Source of the DNA: Enoplolaimus lenunculus
Lineage: Eukaryota > Nematoda > Enoplea > Enoplida > Thoracostomopsidae
DNA length: 64,000 nt
Assembly (NCBI GenBank): GCA_030248215.1
Contig: JASANG010002646.1
Span: 62,001-126,000 of the forward strand
Direction: 5' to 3'
Made by a program: the position numbers and the translations under genes. Below, in pieces: positions 33,491 through 44,779 of this stretch; positions within the stretch are counted from its first letter, which is position 1; each line of letters begins with the position of its first letter. The notes under the pieces are model-generated. The model saw only the letters and a list, made by a program, of their open reading frames with translations. It searched no databases and had not been told where the DNA came from.

Positions 33491-33745
33491 CTCTGTAAAT
33501 TTCAGTGAGTTGATCTTAACTTAGAATGAGTTGAAACCGTTCAGAAGTGTGAGCTCTGTATTCGATCTTTTAGAGCTCAGCATTCTGAATGAAATGAATT
33601 CATTCTGAGTTAATTAATCAACTCATCTCGAATGAAATCAGCTCAGATCGGAGTTAATAATATTGACTGTTTTTAATTCAGAAATAACCAGAAATGATTA
33701 ATTCGCTCTCTGAGTTTATTAATCAACTCATCAGAATTTACAGTG
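33491..33745. mobile_element. CACTGTAAATT-family MITE, opposite orientation
   Basis: CTCTGTAAATTTCAGTGAGT at the left and CATCAGAATTTACAGTG at the right. With 33008-33259 it brackets about 230 bp of unassigned sequence. Confidence 0.8.
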
Positions 33746-34198
33746 TACACTGTCTAAATAAATAACCCATGTTAATTATAGGGTCTCGCCCACTGGAAGA
33801 CATGAAACTGGAGTACTTAGAGACTTGTATGCTGAGACCTAGTATAGTCTTAGGCGTAGCTTTAGGTTTAGGCTGGGTTATATTTATTAATTGATAATGA
33901 ATTTGCAACGAATCATGCAATATGCGTTCATGGGCGTAAACAAGATTTTGGTTTGAGGGTTAGGGAACACAAATACTTGAGTATTCAACATTTAGCAAAT
34001 ACAGAAATCACAAAACTACGCTAGACTTTTGGCAGATGAAAATTTTTTCAGTTACTATAAAAGTGTAAACAACTTCAAAAGTTAAACTTCGTTAGACAAA
34101 ATTTCAATTTTTTCAAAAATGAAATTTTTCAAGTGTACCTCCCCAGTCCCCCTGTCTCCCAGCAGGCAGGCCCCGATAATGAACATGGACCATTTCAG

Positions 34199-34316
34199 TG
34201 ATGCCAAAAGACGGCTGTCCCAAAGATGGTGATCACAACTTCCAAGTGATGCGTTGTGGACGTGATTATATCAACTGTTATTACGGACGAAAGTATTGGA
34301 CGTATTGTGACAAAGG
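34199..34316 (+). CDS. possible small cysteine-rich exon
   Basis: Flanked by a good 3' splice site (CCATTTCAG before 34199) and a plausible donor (AAAGG then GTAACTTT at 34317), this 118-bp stretch reads MPKDGCPKDGDHNFQV then MRCGRDYINCYYGRKYWTYCDKG. It has four cysteines, with spacing 12, 6 and 9, and many Tyr/Gly, as in extracellular disulfide-rich modules. Phase in and out would be 1 (two bases complete the first codon). No partner exon was found, so the gene is unknown and this may be an orphan or decayed exon. Confidence 0.4.
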
Positions 34317-34367
34317 GTAACTTTATCCTGAACACAAATTTTGTTCAACTTGTTTAAAGATAGTGGC

Positions 34368-34735
34368 TGGGTTTGCGAAATCTTACTGAAGTATTTACAT
34401 ACTTAAGCAATTACTAAAGTTGACCACTTAAGCAAATACTTAAATTTCGAGCAAAATCAAATAAATGGCAAATGTCAGCCATTGTCATAAAACAAGAAAG
34501 TAGTAACTTTTTTACATTAAGAAAGCACCGTGAGTCTACAATTTCAATTAGAGCAAGGTTAGTATGCCTGAATATTAAATTAAATTTAGTCAGTAACTTA
34601 AAAATTTACTTAATTTAATTTAAGTATGCTTTTAAAAACGACAAATTCGTTAAGCAATTAGTATGTAATTACTTAGCACGTACTTAAGCCCTAAGTCGAA
34701 CTTATATAAGCAGGGTTTCGAAAACCCCGCTATTA
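34368..34735. repeat. ACTTAAGTA-rich dispersed repeat
   Basis: Left GCTGGGTTTGCGAAATCTTA and right GCAGGGTTTCGAAAACCCCG resemble inverted ends; TACTTAAG motifs recur inside. Related piece at 13395-13555. Confidence 0.55.
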
Positions 34736-34763
34736 CCTAATAATTTTACCATTAAACTTCTTT

Positions 34764-34814
34764 GATAAGCCAATTTCGGACAGAGTCAATTTAACTCACC
34801 AATTTTTGCAGTGT
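34764..34814. mobile_element. CACTGC foldback MITE, one arm only
   Basis: AAGCCAATTTCGGACAGAGT then CACCAATTTTTGCAGTG is the right arm; the left arm is absent. Confidence 0.6.
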
Positions 34815-35319
34815 AACTGATAATTGTACCAAACCTATTTATCAGACTTCTCTATTATATTTCCGGCGAAGTCTGTGTTTAAATAGCTTGGCGGTAAAAA
34901 ATTCGTTCAATTTGATTTACTGAAAATATTAATGTTCAAGCCAGAGTGGGATATAGGTAAGGATTTTCGTAGCCGACCTGCGCATTGCCCACGCGAATAA
35001 AAAATTTTACCCGCAGGTATACCTGCGATTGAAATTCTTTACCTGACCCGCAGTTACCCGCGGGTACTCGCGGGTAAGGTCCCACTCTGGTTTAAGCCGT
35101 ATCTGTCATAGGGGCTAGGCGCGTCTAATTTACTGGAAATACCTCGTTTGCAAGTGGGGGATTCGTTACCATTCGAGATGTTACGCTGTATTTTGTTTAA
35201 TGGACAGGTGAATTCAAGGGTCCAACCGTCGTATGCGAACAAACGGGAGTCAATGCTGAAATTTCGTGTTTAATTTAAATAGTACCAAAATTACGTTCGG
35301 CTTATTGCTTGCTTCGATA
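34815..35319. other. no gene recognised
   Basis: A CCCGCGGGTA-type patch at 34970-35090 (ACCCGCAGTTACCCGCGGGT) may be an unlisted repeat; no gene. Confidence 0.45.
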
Positions 35320-35327
35320 GTATTTCA

Positions 35328-35572
35328 GGCCCATATATAGAACAGGGCCGGATCACTAGTATAAGCATATTTCTAAGCCTAAGCCTAAGCCTAAGCCTAA
35401 GCCTAAGCCTAAGCCTGAGCGTATGGATGAGCCTATTTCTAAGCCTAAGCCTAAACCTATGGATGAGCGTATTCCTAAGCCTAAGCCTAAGCAAAAAAAT
35501 TAGTCTAAAGCTTAAACTGACTCTATTCTAGCCCCTCCGGAAAACGATCCGGCCCTGTTCGATACATGGGCC
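35328..35572 (+). mobile_element. GGCC element with TTAGGC core, complete
   Basis: Exact 8-bp target duplication GTATTTCA (35320-35327, 35573-35580). Ends GGCCCATATATAGAACAGGG and its inverse (CCCTGTTCGATACATGGGCC). Core: seven AAGCCT units plus two further blocks separated by ATGGATGAGC. Best reference copy of the family, 245 bp. Confidence 0.92.
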
Positions 35573-35580
35573 GTATTTCA

Positions 35581-36028
35581 TATACCCCCGCGGCTTCATC
35601 TTTTTCATAATTTTAAGGTTTACCACTTGTTTTTAATAGCAGCATATTTGGCGCATTATTGACCTTATATAAGATTTTATCAACACAGAATGTACCCAGT
35701 TGCACACTATAGTTTTTACATAATGATGTCATCCACTATTAATAGTTTTATGAATAAATTTCAGAGAAATATTTCATGGCGATAAATGCGTTGAACGAAG
35801 CTCTGTCGAAGACTGCGCTCGATAAAAGTAAAGCGGTCAAACGATTATATACCTAGGCATTAGCTTGTACCTAAGCCATTGCCAAAACTGAAACTAAAAT
35901 TGAAATAAATGCGTTCCCTGCATAGTGTATAGTTTGAGCAACACTGTGATATTTAATGCGCATGTGAATGCACAAAGCACACTGTATAACACGCTAAATG
36001 CGCAATTTAAAATTTAGAAAAGAACCCA
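35581..36028. other. no gene recognised
   Basis: AT-rich; AGAATGTACCCAGTTGCACA at about 35688 is a scrap of the CAAGAGTG family. Confidence 0.45.
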
Positions 36029-36265
36029 GAGCCTAAGCCTAAGCCTAAGCCTAAGCCTAAGCCTAAGCCTAAGCTTAAGCCTAAGCCTAAGCCTAAGCTT
36101 AAGCCTAAGCCTAAGCCTAAGCTTAAGCCTAAGCCTAAGCTTAAGCCTAAGCCTAAGCCTAAGCCTAAGCCTAAGCCTAAGCCTAAGCCTAAGCCTAAGC
36201 TTAAGCCTAAGCCTAAGATTAAGCCTAAGCCTAAGCCTAAGCTTAAGCTTAAGCCTAAGCCTAAT
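36029..36265 (-). repeat. interstitial TTAGGC telomere-type array
   Basis: About 39 hexamers, nearly pure AAGCCT on the plus strand with scattered AAGCTT variants. No GGCC-element ends flank it. Leu/Arg-rich open frames across it are by-products. Confidence 0.95.
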
Positions 36266-36545
36266 CACCTGGAGCATTTCAATCTCTTATAGTTGATCGG
36301 GGATGGCAAGCACCGTCTATACGAGAGTTCACGGTTCGGATCACTGCTTGAAATAGCTGATCCCAGATAGAATTTGGATAATGAATTTTTATTATTTGCT
36401 GGTGTTAAAATTGTTGCCAATGTTTTGGTGTTGTTTTTAGCACAAACTATGATTCACACAGTATTGATTGCATTTCAATGGACACGAAAAATATATTCGA
36501 ATGATTAAAACATAAACTATCTATCGAAACTGTAACCAATGTAAA

Positions 36546-36670
36546 AAAACAGGGCGTAACAGTAGTATAAAACATATTCTTAAGCCTAAACCTGAGCAAA
36601 ACAATTTCGACTAAAGTTTGAGCTGATTTTGTTGCACTGAAAAACGTTGCGCCACTGATCTTTACATGTG
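36546..36670 (+). mobile_element. GGCC element, short core
   Basis: ACAGGGCGTAACAGTAGTAT at the left, AAAAACGTTGCGCCACTGAT then CTTTACATGTG at the right; only two hexamer-like units inside. Confidence 0.65.
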
Positions 36671-36899
36671 TCGAAATTGTAATATTTCAACTAAATAAAC
36701 GTGCATGATTTCAAATCAAATATATCGCTGTTCAAAACAAATGTACAACAACAGTCCCTTCGAACAGTGTCTCGTTACAGCGTAAGGACATTATCCACTG
36801 TGTTCTGTGAGTGTAGTGACATTGGAGACCCTGCAAACAGGATGTCTGCGTTATCCTTGAACTCTGCAAAGAAACTACTTTTTGAATATCTATTAGCAG

Positions 36900-36974
36900 A
36901 CAAAATATCACCCAATAGGCTAATAGGGACAAAACGTGTCCAAAGCTGTCCGGGTTATAACGTCAACCCCGCAT
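36900..36974. mobile_element. fragment of GTTATAAC-ended MITE
   Basis: GGACAAAACGTGTCCAAAGC then GGGTTATAACGTCAACCCCG matches right ends of the family. Followed at 37098-37135 by a right-end scrap of the CAGGG family (CCGGTTGCACCCTGG). Confidence 0.6.
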
Positions 36975-37135
36975 CAAATGTAACAATTGCAATGGCAACC
37001 GTATTTAAAGCCCAACTTTTTGTCACTTAAGCAAATAGGAGTCTCGCACGCTCTACACGATGCAAATAACACCCGTTAATCCATAATTACTAAACTTTCC
37101 GGTTCCGGTATTTTATATTTCCGGTTGCACCCTGG

Positions 37136-38296
37136 TTTTAGGGTGTTACATTTCAGCTCTTTTACACTGTCCACCTTATTTGCGCTTTACGCATAGGCTC
37201 AAATTTCTGAAAAGGTGTTTAAATCTAAGCCTAAACCTTATATGTAAAGGAACTTTACCCAAGTGCGAATATTTGTTCCATTATTGTTCTGCGTCAGAGT
37301 CTTAGAAAAAATACTTAGTACGTAGCGAACTTCACGCTTAATGACTGCATCGTTTGTATATCGAAATCCTGTTAATTAGCATTATATTTTTCGTTTGGTC
37401 GCACGAATAATTTAAATAAATCATTTTTAGTTTCAATGTCGATAAAGTTTTGAAGTTTTAGATCCGTGGAGCGGTTACCTCCTGTCTACGCTACTGTAAA
37501 AAAATGTCCACCCACTTGGCCGCTATGGCATTTTTTCAGTATGTTACAGCCACATTTGAACTTAGAATGATGCCTACGTCAGTGTTTCCAAAAAATGTTG
37601 CCATTTCGGCTTAATTTATAATCTCGAAACAAAAGAACAATATTTCCTAAATGCATATTGTGATACAAATTGCAAACTGCAATCTTCGGTAATAAGAATT
37701 ACTAGTAATCAGTGGTTGCGTGCAACTCTCCTGTTTTACTGGGTTTTGGCATATGTTCAAAAGTGTTTGTTTTTGAACAAGTCTTGCACAAGCTTTGAAA
37801 CTTGAGTGATAACTTTTCAAAGTTGGATGCATCATACCTTTCGTCGTTAAGTACATACGGCAGAAACCCTAAATTCACTTTAGTAAGTAAACGCCTTATA
37901 CGGTTATGAATGTATACGAACCTAAAAGTCGCTCAAATGATAGGTTTAGTTGATCTGCAGTGACAATCTATCATAAACCCCCGCTGACCATCTGACGCTA
38001 TTTTGACCGACACTGCTTTTAAGGATCACGTTCTTACCCAATCTAGTTTACAATTTCGCTTAACCAATATTTGTTTCGTTCATTTTCGAGCAACAAATTA
38101 TTGTTGAATTTTAAAAGTAACCAAAAGCATTTAAAAATTATGCCAAAAAATGCGAAACGCTATTTTGGACGCAGTTCAAACAATGTCATTCTAAAGGCTT
38201 TTTTGTAAGCGGAGAAACTCTAAAATGAATCGCTAGTGCAGTGAAACGCTGTCAAAACGCTTGCGTTAACATTTTTTATTACCAGCCAATACTACA
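37136..38296. other. no gene recognised
   Basis: About 1.2 kb of AT-rich sequence without a recognised repeat or reading frame. Confidence 0.5.
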
Positions 38297-38304
38297 ATGT
38301 TTAC

Positions 38305-38504
38305 GGCCCATGTATAGAACAGGGTCGGATCGTTTACTGATGGGGCAATCAGTTTAAGCTTTAGACTAATTTTTTGCCTCCGCTTAGGCTTAGGCTTAGG
38401 CTGAGGAATAGGCTCATCCATACGCTTATTCTTAGGCTTAGGCTTATGCTTAGGCTTAGGAATATGCTTATACTACTGTTCTGGCCCGGTTCTATACATG
38501 GACC
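38305..38504 (-). mobile_element. GGCC element with TTAGGC core, complete
   Basis: Exact 8-bp target duplication ATGTTTAC (38297-38304, 38505-38512). Ends GGCCCATGTATAGAACAGGG and its inverse GTTCTATACATGGACC. 200 bp, inverted relative to the copy at 35328. Confidence 0.92.
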
Positions 38505-38512
38505 ATGTTTAC

Positions 38513-38959
38513 CTTTTACCACATAAGTGGAGGTTTTTCTCAAATTGCTCTATCTGTTCGTTTGACATAATTTGAACTGATGTTAAAATGCTACTGTCAT
38601 TCGCCGGTAAAATAATTTACTTTCAAAGATTCAGGACTACAACGATTCAGTAAGTACCTGATGGCTCATGTTATACTTTTAAGGATGTCCCGTTTTCTCG
38701 GAAACTGAAAATACAATTGTCTCAAGCTTCAGACCAAATGATCATGATTAGTCTTAGTCATAATTTTTAGTTTGAGACGTTTTCGTACACTGAAGCTCAA
38801 ATTTACGTTTCGGCTTATGACCAAATCAAGTTAAATGTTACATTACTAAGAGTAAGATTAATCTCCCCTTTTGTCCGAGATGACTATCATCTATAGCATA
38901 CCATAAAGCGAGTTGCCCTCTGCAAAAGGCTCAATTACTGTACGTTAGCAACCGTAACA
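38513..38959. other. no gene recognised
   Basis: AT-rich; nothing recognised. Confidence 0.5.
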
Positions 38960-38997
38960 ACGACACCTACAACAACAACAACAGCAGCAGCAGCAGC

Positions 38998-39092
<95 letters not shown>

Positions 39093-39128
39093 TAACAACA
39101 ACAACCACAACAACAACAACAACACCAA

Positions 39129-39173
<45 letters not shown>

Positions 39174-39275
39174 AAACAACAACAACAACAACAACCACAA
39201 CAACAACAACAACAAAAACAACAACAACAACAAAAACAACAACAACACCAACAATAATAATAACAGCACCAACAC
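38960..39275. repeat. (CAA)n trinucleotide array
   Basis: About 300 bp of CAA units with CAG, CCA and AAA variants. Poly-Val and poly-Leu open frames on the minus strand are by-products. No flanking coding exon was recognised, although CAA also encodes the polyglutamine of the gene at 53655. Confidence 0.95.
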
Positions 39276-39570
39276 CAATACAGTAAATACAGGTAATAAA
39301 ACTAATAACGACTTTTAGGATGAGATACTTACAATAGCAAAATTTCGAGTCAACTTTAGATTCAATTTCTATTGTATTTCAAACACAGGTTGCTAGGCAA
39401 TTGGTCTATAATGGAATATAGCTTGCGAATACAGTGAGTTATCTATTTTTTCTAGCTGACAACATAGCTATTCATAGTTCAGAATCGTTCACACAGTGTT
39501 ATCGTATCCAGATTGAAAAGAAAAAGTTGAAAAATGACAAATTGAAATTAGGATCGAAATCATACTTTTA

Positions 39571-39788
39571 CCCATATTCTCAAATGTGTATAGCGCCTAT
39601 CATCACTTAGCGATACGGTTTCAAACAGACGAACATCTGCAATTGCAGATCTTACAATTGGAACAGATGTAGGACAAATCAAACGCGAACTATGTGCCGA
39701 ATTTCGAACCTCACCATGCGCTGGTTCCAGAGTTACAGTACCTATTACCAACTGATGACAGATGCTACATACATTTGTGAATACGGGC
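39571..39788. mobile_element. CCCGTATTCTCAAATG-ended MITE
   Basis: CCCATATTCTCAAATGTGTA at the left and ATACATTTGTGAATACGGGC at the right; same family as 15758-15979. Single ends occur near 25590, 39945 and 46531. Confidence 0.7.
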
Positions 39789-40130
39789 TTTTGACACCGG
39801 AATAAAACTGCAGTAAAATTGAGGAACAACAACTGGGACAATTTTACCTGCGAGACTGCGAAGGTTTGTAAATTTGCAATTTTTGTAAACGTCAGCCACG
39901 CTGTTTAATAAACTCGCTATTCTGTTCAAACCTTCTTGGTCTGTATTCTCAAATGTGTGCAGAGATATTGCAACTTTCGAACCACTGAATGATGAGGTTT
40001 GAAATTGAGCACGGTTATATTTCCGCATTTGCTCTATTTCTGCATAGATTTTGAGAACTCAACAAGAGTTCTGACGAGCTACAAGGATTTGGAGATGTGA
40101 GGTCATAGTACTTTCTGAAAGCTTAAACTA
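39789..40130. other. no gene recognised
   Basis: AT-rich; includes a solo end of the CCCGTATTCTC family at about 39941. Confidence 0.45.
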
Positions 40131-40640
40131 ACTTGATTTAAGCTTAAGGTAATTCAGCAGCATTAAACTAACTTTCCAGATTAACTAAACTAACAGTAGG
40201 TTTACGCTTAAACTCATTTTTCAAAACCTTACATATTTTCAGTTTATGCTAAACTTGATGAACTCTTGGATACACATAGTTTCTGGGCGTAAAAAGTTTA
40301 CTTGAACTCGTGCTAAACTTAAAACCATGTTAGTTTAAGTAAAACTTAAAATTCTAGTCTAGTTAGTTGGCCAGTAAACGAACAGTAGGTTTACGCTTAA
40401 ACTCATTTTTTAAAACCTTACCTATTTTCAGTTTAAGCTACACTTGATGAACTCTTGGATACACATAGTTTCTAGGCTTAGAAAAGTGCACTTCAACACG
40501 TGTTAAACTTAAAACCATGTTAGTTTAAGTAAAACTTAAAATTCTAGTTTAATCAGTCCGTCCAACCGTTTAACTTTTACTTAAGCTAATATTCAAGTTT
40601 ACTTCAGTTACAATTTGTGTTAAATTTTAAGAGAGTATCG
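40131..40640. repeat. AGCTTAAACTAA-rich repeat with a 189-bp duplication
   Basis: The block starting AACAGTAGGTTTACGCTTAA at 40192 recurs at 40381 with few changes. GTTAGTTTAAGTAAAACTTA motifs recur in both copies and near 31165-31240. Confidence 0.7.
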
Positions 40641-41624
40641 ATTGTATGCGGCTCCCAATCACAAGTTGTAACGTTGACGGCCTCTATGCTGTTTGGAAAT
40701 TCCCAAACGAGTATATTACGCGGGGTCTGTTCCGCCCTACACTGACTCTACATTCGATGAGGTTTAACTTATTTTTAATTCAAACTATAAATGCTTCAGT
40801 TGAAAATTTTTGAATTTTGAGTTCAAAATTGTTCGACTCTGCGGAGCAAAAACTGGTCTTCCATCTCTGCCTTCTAATGTTTCAGACAAAAATACTCGTA
40901 AAAAATATATGTTCGTTGCTGTATTATTTGTGAGACTGAGTGAGATCTGTTTGCGCAAACGGTAATGCAGTTTTGCTGGCTGTAGATATTTTTTGCTGAA
41001 AATTTAAACTTCAAATTTTAAAACTAAAATACATTCTCATTTGCGTTTGTTTGTGTTTTTTTGCTGCGAAATTCTGAACTATTAAGCCGGATGTCCATTA
41101 TGTTTACAAGTCATTTGAAGCGTGTTTTTAATTTTAATTTATGCTCAGACTAAAAGAGATTGGCTAAAAATTTAGTTTATGTCACAAACTGTGTTTGATT
41201 TTAAAATCGCACAAAAAAGACATCTTGAAACGGTTTTTTGACTACAGTAATAAACCAGACCAACAATTGGCCACAGAAAGCCGTTGACAAAAATGTGGTA
41301 ACCTGCAACGACGCCTCATGCATTCACTAATTTTCGGGCAAATATTTTCATTTCGGCTGATCCGGGTGCTTTACCGGGATTGAAAAATAACCGAAACCTT
41401 AAATTGAAAAATTCCGAATTTTCCAACCGGCACGAGAATTCCAGTAATATTAAGTCATGCTTCAAACGTAGTGCTCATTCATAGTATTATACATTATTTT
41501 ACCTGTAGACGTTCTGCCTTGTGAACATTTTCGAGTTGAATTTAAACTTTGGTAAATTAAAACATTAGCAAAGTTCAAATTTTTAAAATCTTTAATATTT
41601 GATACGTTTCTTAGTTGCTTTTAG
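40641..41624. other. no gene recognised
   Basis: AT-rich, no recognised feature. Confidence 0.5.
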
Positions 41625-41939
41625 CAAGAGTGCTTGACACAAGAGTATGCAACTTTTGGATTTCCACATGGTACAAATTGTGCCACCGTGCGCTGTGTTT
41701 TTGGTCGACCCCTCGTTTTTAGAGGAGTTCGCTGTCACATGCAACAACCCTAAACTAAACTATAAGCGTATAATCTTTGACAGCGGATACGTAAATTATC
41801 ATGGTTCGTATGTGTTGCAACCTCTCTCTAAATACGGACGGCGTAGGCCAAAAACACAACGTGCGCCGAGTACCATTCTTTTCCACACAGAATGTACCCA
41901 GTTGCATACTCTTGTAAAAAGAGACGTTATCGACTCTTG
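41625..41939. mobile_element. CAAGAGTG-family MITE
   Basis: CAAGAGTGCTTGACACAAGA at the left, TTGCATACTCTTGTAAAAAG and CGACTCTTG at the right. TTTTAG lies outside the left end and TTTTTAG outside the right. Confidence 0.75.
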
Positions 41940-41955
41940 TTTTTAGTATAAATAC

Positions 41956-42287
41956 CAGGGTACAACACAGGAGGTCTGCCTCCGGCTCCGGCAGAAAATC
42001 GGCCTCCGGCTCCGGCAGAATTTTTGCCGAAAGTTCCGGCAATTTCGGTAGTAAAATTTTGCATAATTTTCTGAAATTTATCTGTTTAGCGCGTTTCGAT
42101 TGACTTTTGTCACAGTTTTCATGAAAGAATTGCCGCAATTTGGTAGAAAATTAGCGTGAAATTAAACAACTTAACAACATTTTGCAGATATTGGCTAAAA
42201 GTAACTAATTAACCCGCATTTTTACTGCTTAATTTCGCCTCACCTCCGGCTCCGGCTCTGGTATTTTTCACCTCCGGTCGCACCCTG
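41956..42287. mobile_element. CAGGG-ended hAT-like MITE
   Basis: CAGGGTACAACACAGGAGG at the left and CACCTCCGGTCGCACCCTG at the right. Flanks ATAAATAC and ATAAATGC (7 of 8) form an 8-bp target duplication. TCCGGCTCCGGCAGAA repeats lie inside. Confidence 0.85.
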
Positions 42288-42295
42288 ATAAATGC

Positions 42296-43029
42296 GGTGT
42301 CCTTTAAAAATAGACGTACTAAGAATTTGGTATTAATTTGTTTCATAACCACTATGATGCAATAATTGTCATCATGGTACAAAATTTTTAGCTGATTTTA
42401 CTCCTAGTTTCGGATTCAACTTAATCCAAGTTTACAATAATTTAGCCGTTTTATTATCTTTTGAGATATATTTAGAAAAGTCGCTTTGAAATCATTTTGC
42501 AAACAATTTTCTTTAATCTGCAATCATAAAATACCGCAGATTATTTATTTTTAAAAAGTTACAATAACAAAAGCATTCAAAGGTTCAGGTGCGCTGTACC
42601 TACCTCCAAAAATTAATTTAAGTAATGGTATTATGCATCTCGTTGAGTATTTGCGTACGTTGGTTAAGTATTCGTAAATACAGCCAAGGTTTGTTCAGCG
42701 CACATAAAATTGCTGGGCGCTGTAGAATACCTAAGCCTGATCCGGAGATATATTAACATAAACGGGATGGACCACATTAACAGTAAACGTCCAACGCTGT
42801 ATGGACGTTGGTAAAATTTATTCAAAGACGTCACCTAAAAAACCGTTAGATCCCAAAGTAAATTGAAACAAATCAGACAATACCAACCTAACGCACCAGA
42901 AACTGTCACTTGAAAGTCGAGGATTTTGTTCTGCGGGGATAAAGGGTCCAAAGCCATTGCCGAACCTCATTTTAGAATAATACACCCCCTTAATAAATTC
43001 GTTACACTAAAACCGAATATATCATTTGT
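42296..43029. other. no gene recognised
   Basis: AT-rich; nothing recognised. Confidence 0.5.
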
Positions 43030-43033
43030 TTAA

Positions 43034-43296
43034 CCCTTTAACTCATAGAGTATAGTATGAGCAACTAAATACAAGTAATATATGAGCAACACAAACACTG
43101 TGACCAGCGTTTAACAATTCTAACATATACGCAGAGCAAATCTCTACAAAACGTGATAGTCCCCTCGAGTTCGCGTGTCAAGCTCCTATAGCTTGAGTGG
43201 TCGTCGTAAAACAGCTCCCACCCGGGAGACTGGGGATCGAATTTTACCTTGAAATTACATCTGATATAAAATTAAAAATATTAATGTGAGAAACGG
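43034..43296. mobile_element. TTAA-flanked element with tRNA-Gly-like core
   Basis: TTAA at 43030-43033; the right flank has decayed to CTAA. The core holds TATAGCTTGAGTGGTCGTCG, CTCCCACCCGGGAGAC and GGGATCGAAT, matching the anticodon and T arms of tRNA-Gly(CCC) best of the four copies. Confidence 0.75.
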
Positions 43297-43315
43297 CTAA
43301 CCGCAATATTTTTTT

Positions 43316-43660
43316 AACTTCGAAACCGTTTCAACCAATCAAAATACTCAATAACTTTCAATTCTGTTTTTTTAACTTTGAAACCGTTTCAACCAATCAA
43401 AATACTCAATAACTTTCAATTCTGTTTTTTTAACTTTGAAACCGTTTCAACCAATCAAAATACTCAATAACTTTCAATTCTGTTTTTTTAACTTTGAAAC
43501 CGTTTCAACCAATCAAAATACTCAATAACTTTCAATCCTGTTTTTTAACTTTGAAACCGTTTCAACCAATCAAAATACTCAATAATTTTCAATTCTGTTT
43601 TTTAACTTCGAAACCGTTTCAACCAATCAAAATACTCAATAACTTTCAATTCTGTTTTCA
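43316..43660. repeat. 58-bp minisatellite
   Basis: Six units of 57-58 bp (AACTTTGAAACCGTTTCAAC, then CAATCAAAATACTCAATAAC and so on). It contains the dyad GAAACCGTTTC. Confidence 0.92.
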
Positions 43661-43918
43661 GAGTTAAATATTAATTAAAGAAAACGTAGTTTTACTGTTA
43701 AAAATATGATTATCGCAAGACGCCACGGTCATTTAACACAAAATAATGTCTTAAATTCAAATGAAATTGAAACAAAAGCCGACACAACCAAACCTGATCT
43801 GTGTATGAGTCGTTCGTTCTCACAGTACTTAGACTCGAGACAAAGTACAATAAAACAGCGATGTTTTTTGACGTTGTTGTGTTTTTTTATTTTGAATTGT
43901 TTTCTTTTTAAAAAGATG

Positions 43919-44136
43919 GGCCAAAAAAAATGGGCGGAACAGTATTATAAGCTTATTCCTACACCTAAGCCTAAGCCTAAGCCTAAGCATATTCCAAAGC
44001 CTAAGTCTAAGCCTAAGAGTAACAATGAGTTTATTCCTAAGCCGAAGCCTAAGCCAAGCACAAAAGTTTGTCTAAAGCTTAAGCTTAGTCTATTACAGGC
44101 CAAAAAAACGTTCCGCTCCTCATCTTTACATGGGCC
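43919..44136 (+). mobile_element. GGCC element with TTAGGC core, complete
   Basis: Exact 8-bp target duplication AAAAGATG (43911-43918, 44137-44144). The right end is TTTACATGGGCC; the left GGCCAAAAAAAATGGGCGG has diverged. Core of AAGCCT units with TTCCAAAGCC/GTAACAATGA interruptions. Confidence 0.9.
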
Positions 44137-44312
44137 AAAAGATGCAAATAAAAATTTCGTGGGTTTCAATTTTCAAATTATAACAATGAAGTAAGTGACT
44201 TTTAGTGTGTAAATAGAGAGATTATGTTTTGAGTCTAAGAGTAATAACGTTTTATAACGAAGATTGGTTCGTTTCAGATTTATACAGCAGCTGCTAAATG
44301 TAACAAACGGGG

Positions 44313-44400
44313 CCATAACAGTAGTAAAAGCGTATTCCTACGTCTAAGCTAAAGCCTAAAGCAAAAAAATTAGTTTAAAGTTTAAGCTCACACAATTGCA
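44313..44400 (+). mobile_element. GGCC element, left half
   Basis: GGGGCCATAACAGTAGTAAA, AGCGTATTCCTACGTCTAAG and AAAAAAATTAGTTTAAAGTT; the right end is missing. Confidence 0.55.
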
Positions 44401-44779
44401 GTTGTGTGAAACAAGGGTCCGCTAACAAAAATTTATAGAATAAAACTGCTCTTATACCATTCAACAGATTTTTAGGTTTTGGGCTGATGCCTAGGCTTAG
44501 ACAACTGTTCATACGTGGACTTAGGATTTGGCGTAGGTAAGCGTTTATACTAAACCTTAGCCTCAGTCTGCGCCTAAGCCTATAAGCGTAAATATGGGGG
44601 ATAAATGTGTATAAGTGCAAAATGAAGAAATTAGCAAAAAAGACAAAAAATGTGTTCTACATACAATTGCGGTAACTTTAGCGAGCAATAACAAAAAGCA
44701 CGTATAAGTTTGAGAACTCAGGCGCAACCCATTGTGCTCGAGTAAACGTTCAACATTACACGAGTTTTTTTTGTTCCAG

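Noticed and set aside
33308-33508. 66-codon open frame as a small gene
   Set aside because: It extends into the CACTGTAAATT element at 33491 and shows no family features or splice context.
36014-36277. Leu/Arg-repeat open frame
   Set aside because: By-product of the TTAGGC hexamer array.
38935-39278. Poly-Val and poly-Leu open frames
   Set aside because: By-products of the (CAA)n array on the minus strand.
43706-44194. 162-codon Lys/Pro-rich open frame as a gene
   Set aside because: Most of it is the AAGCCT core of a GGCC element with clear 8-bp target duplications.
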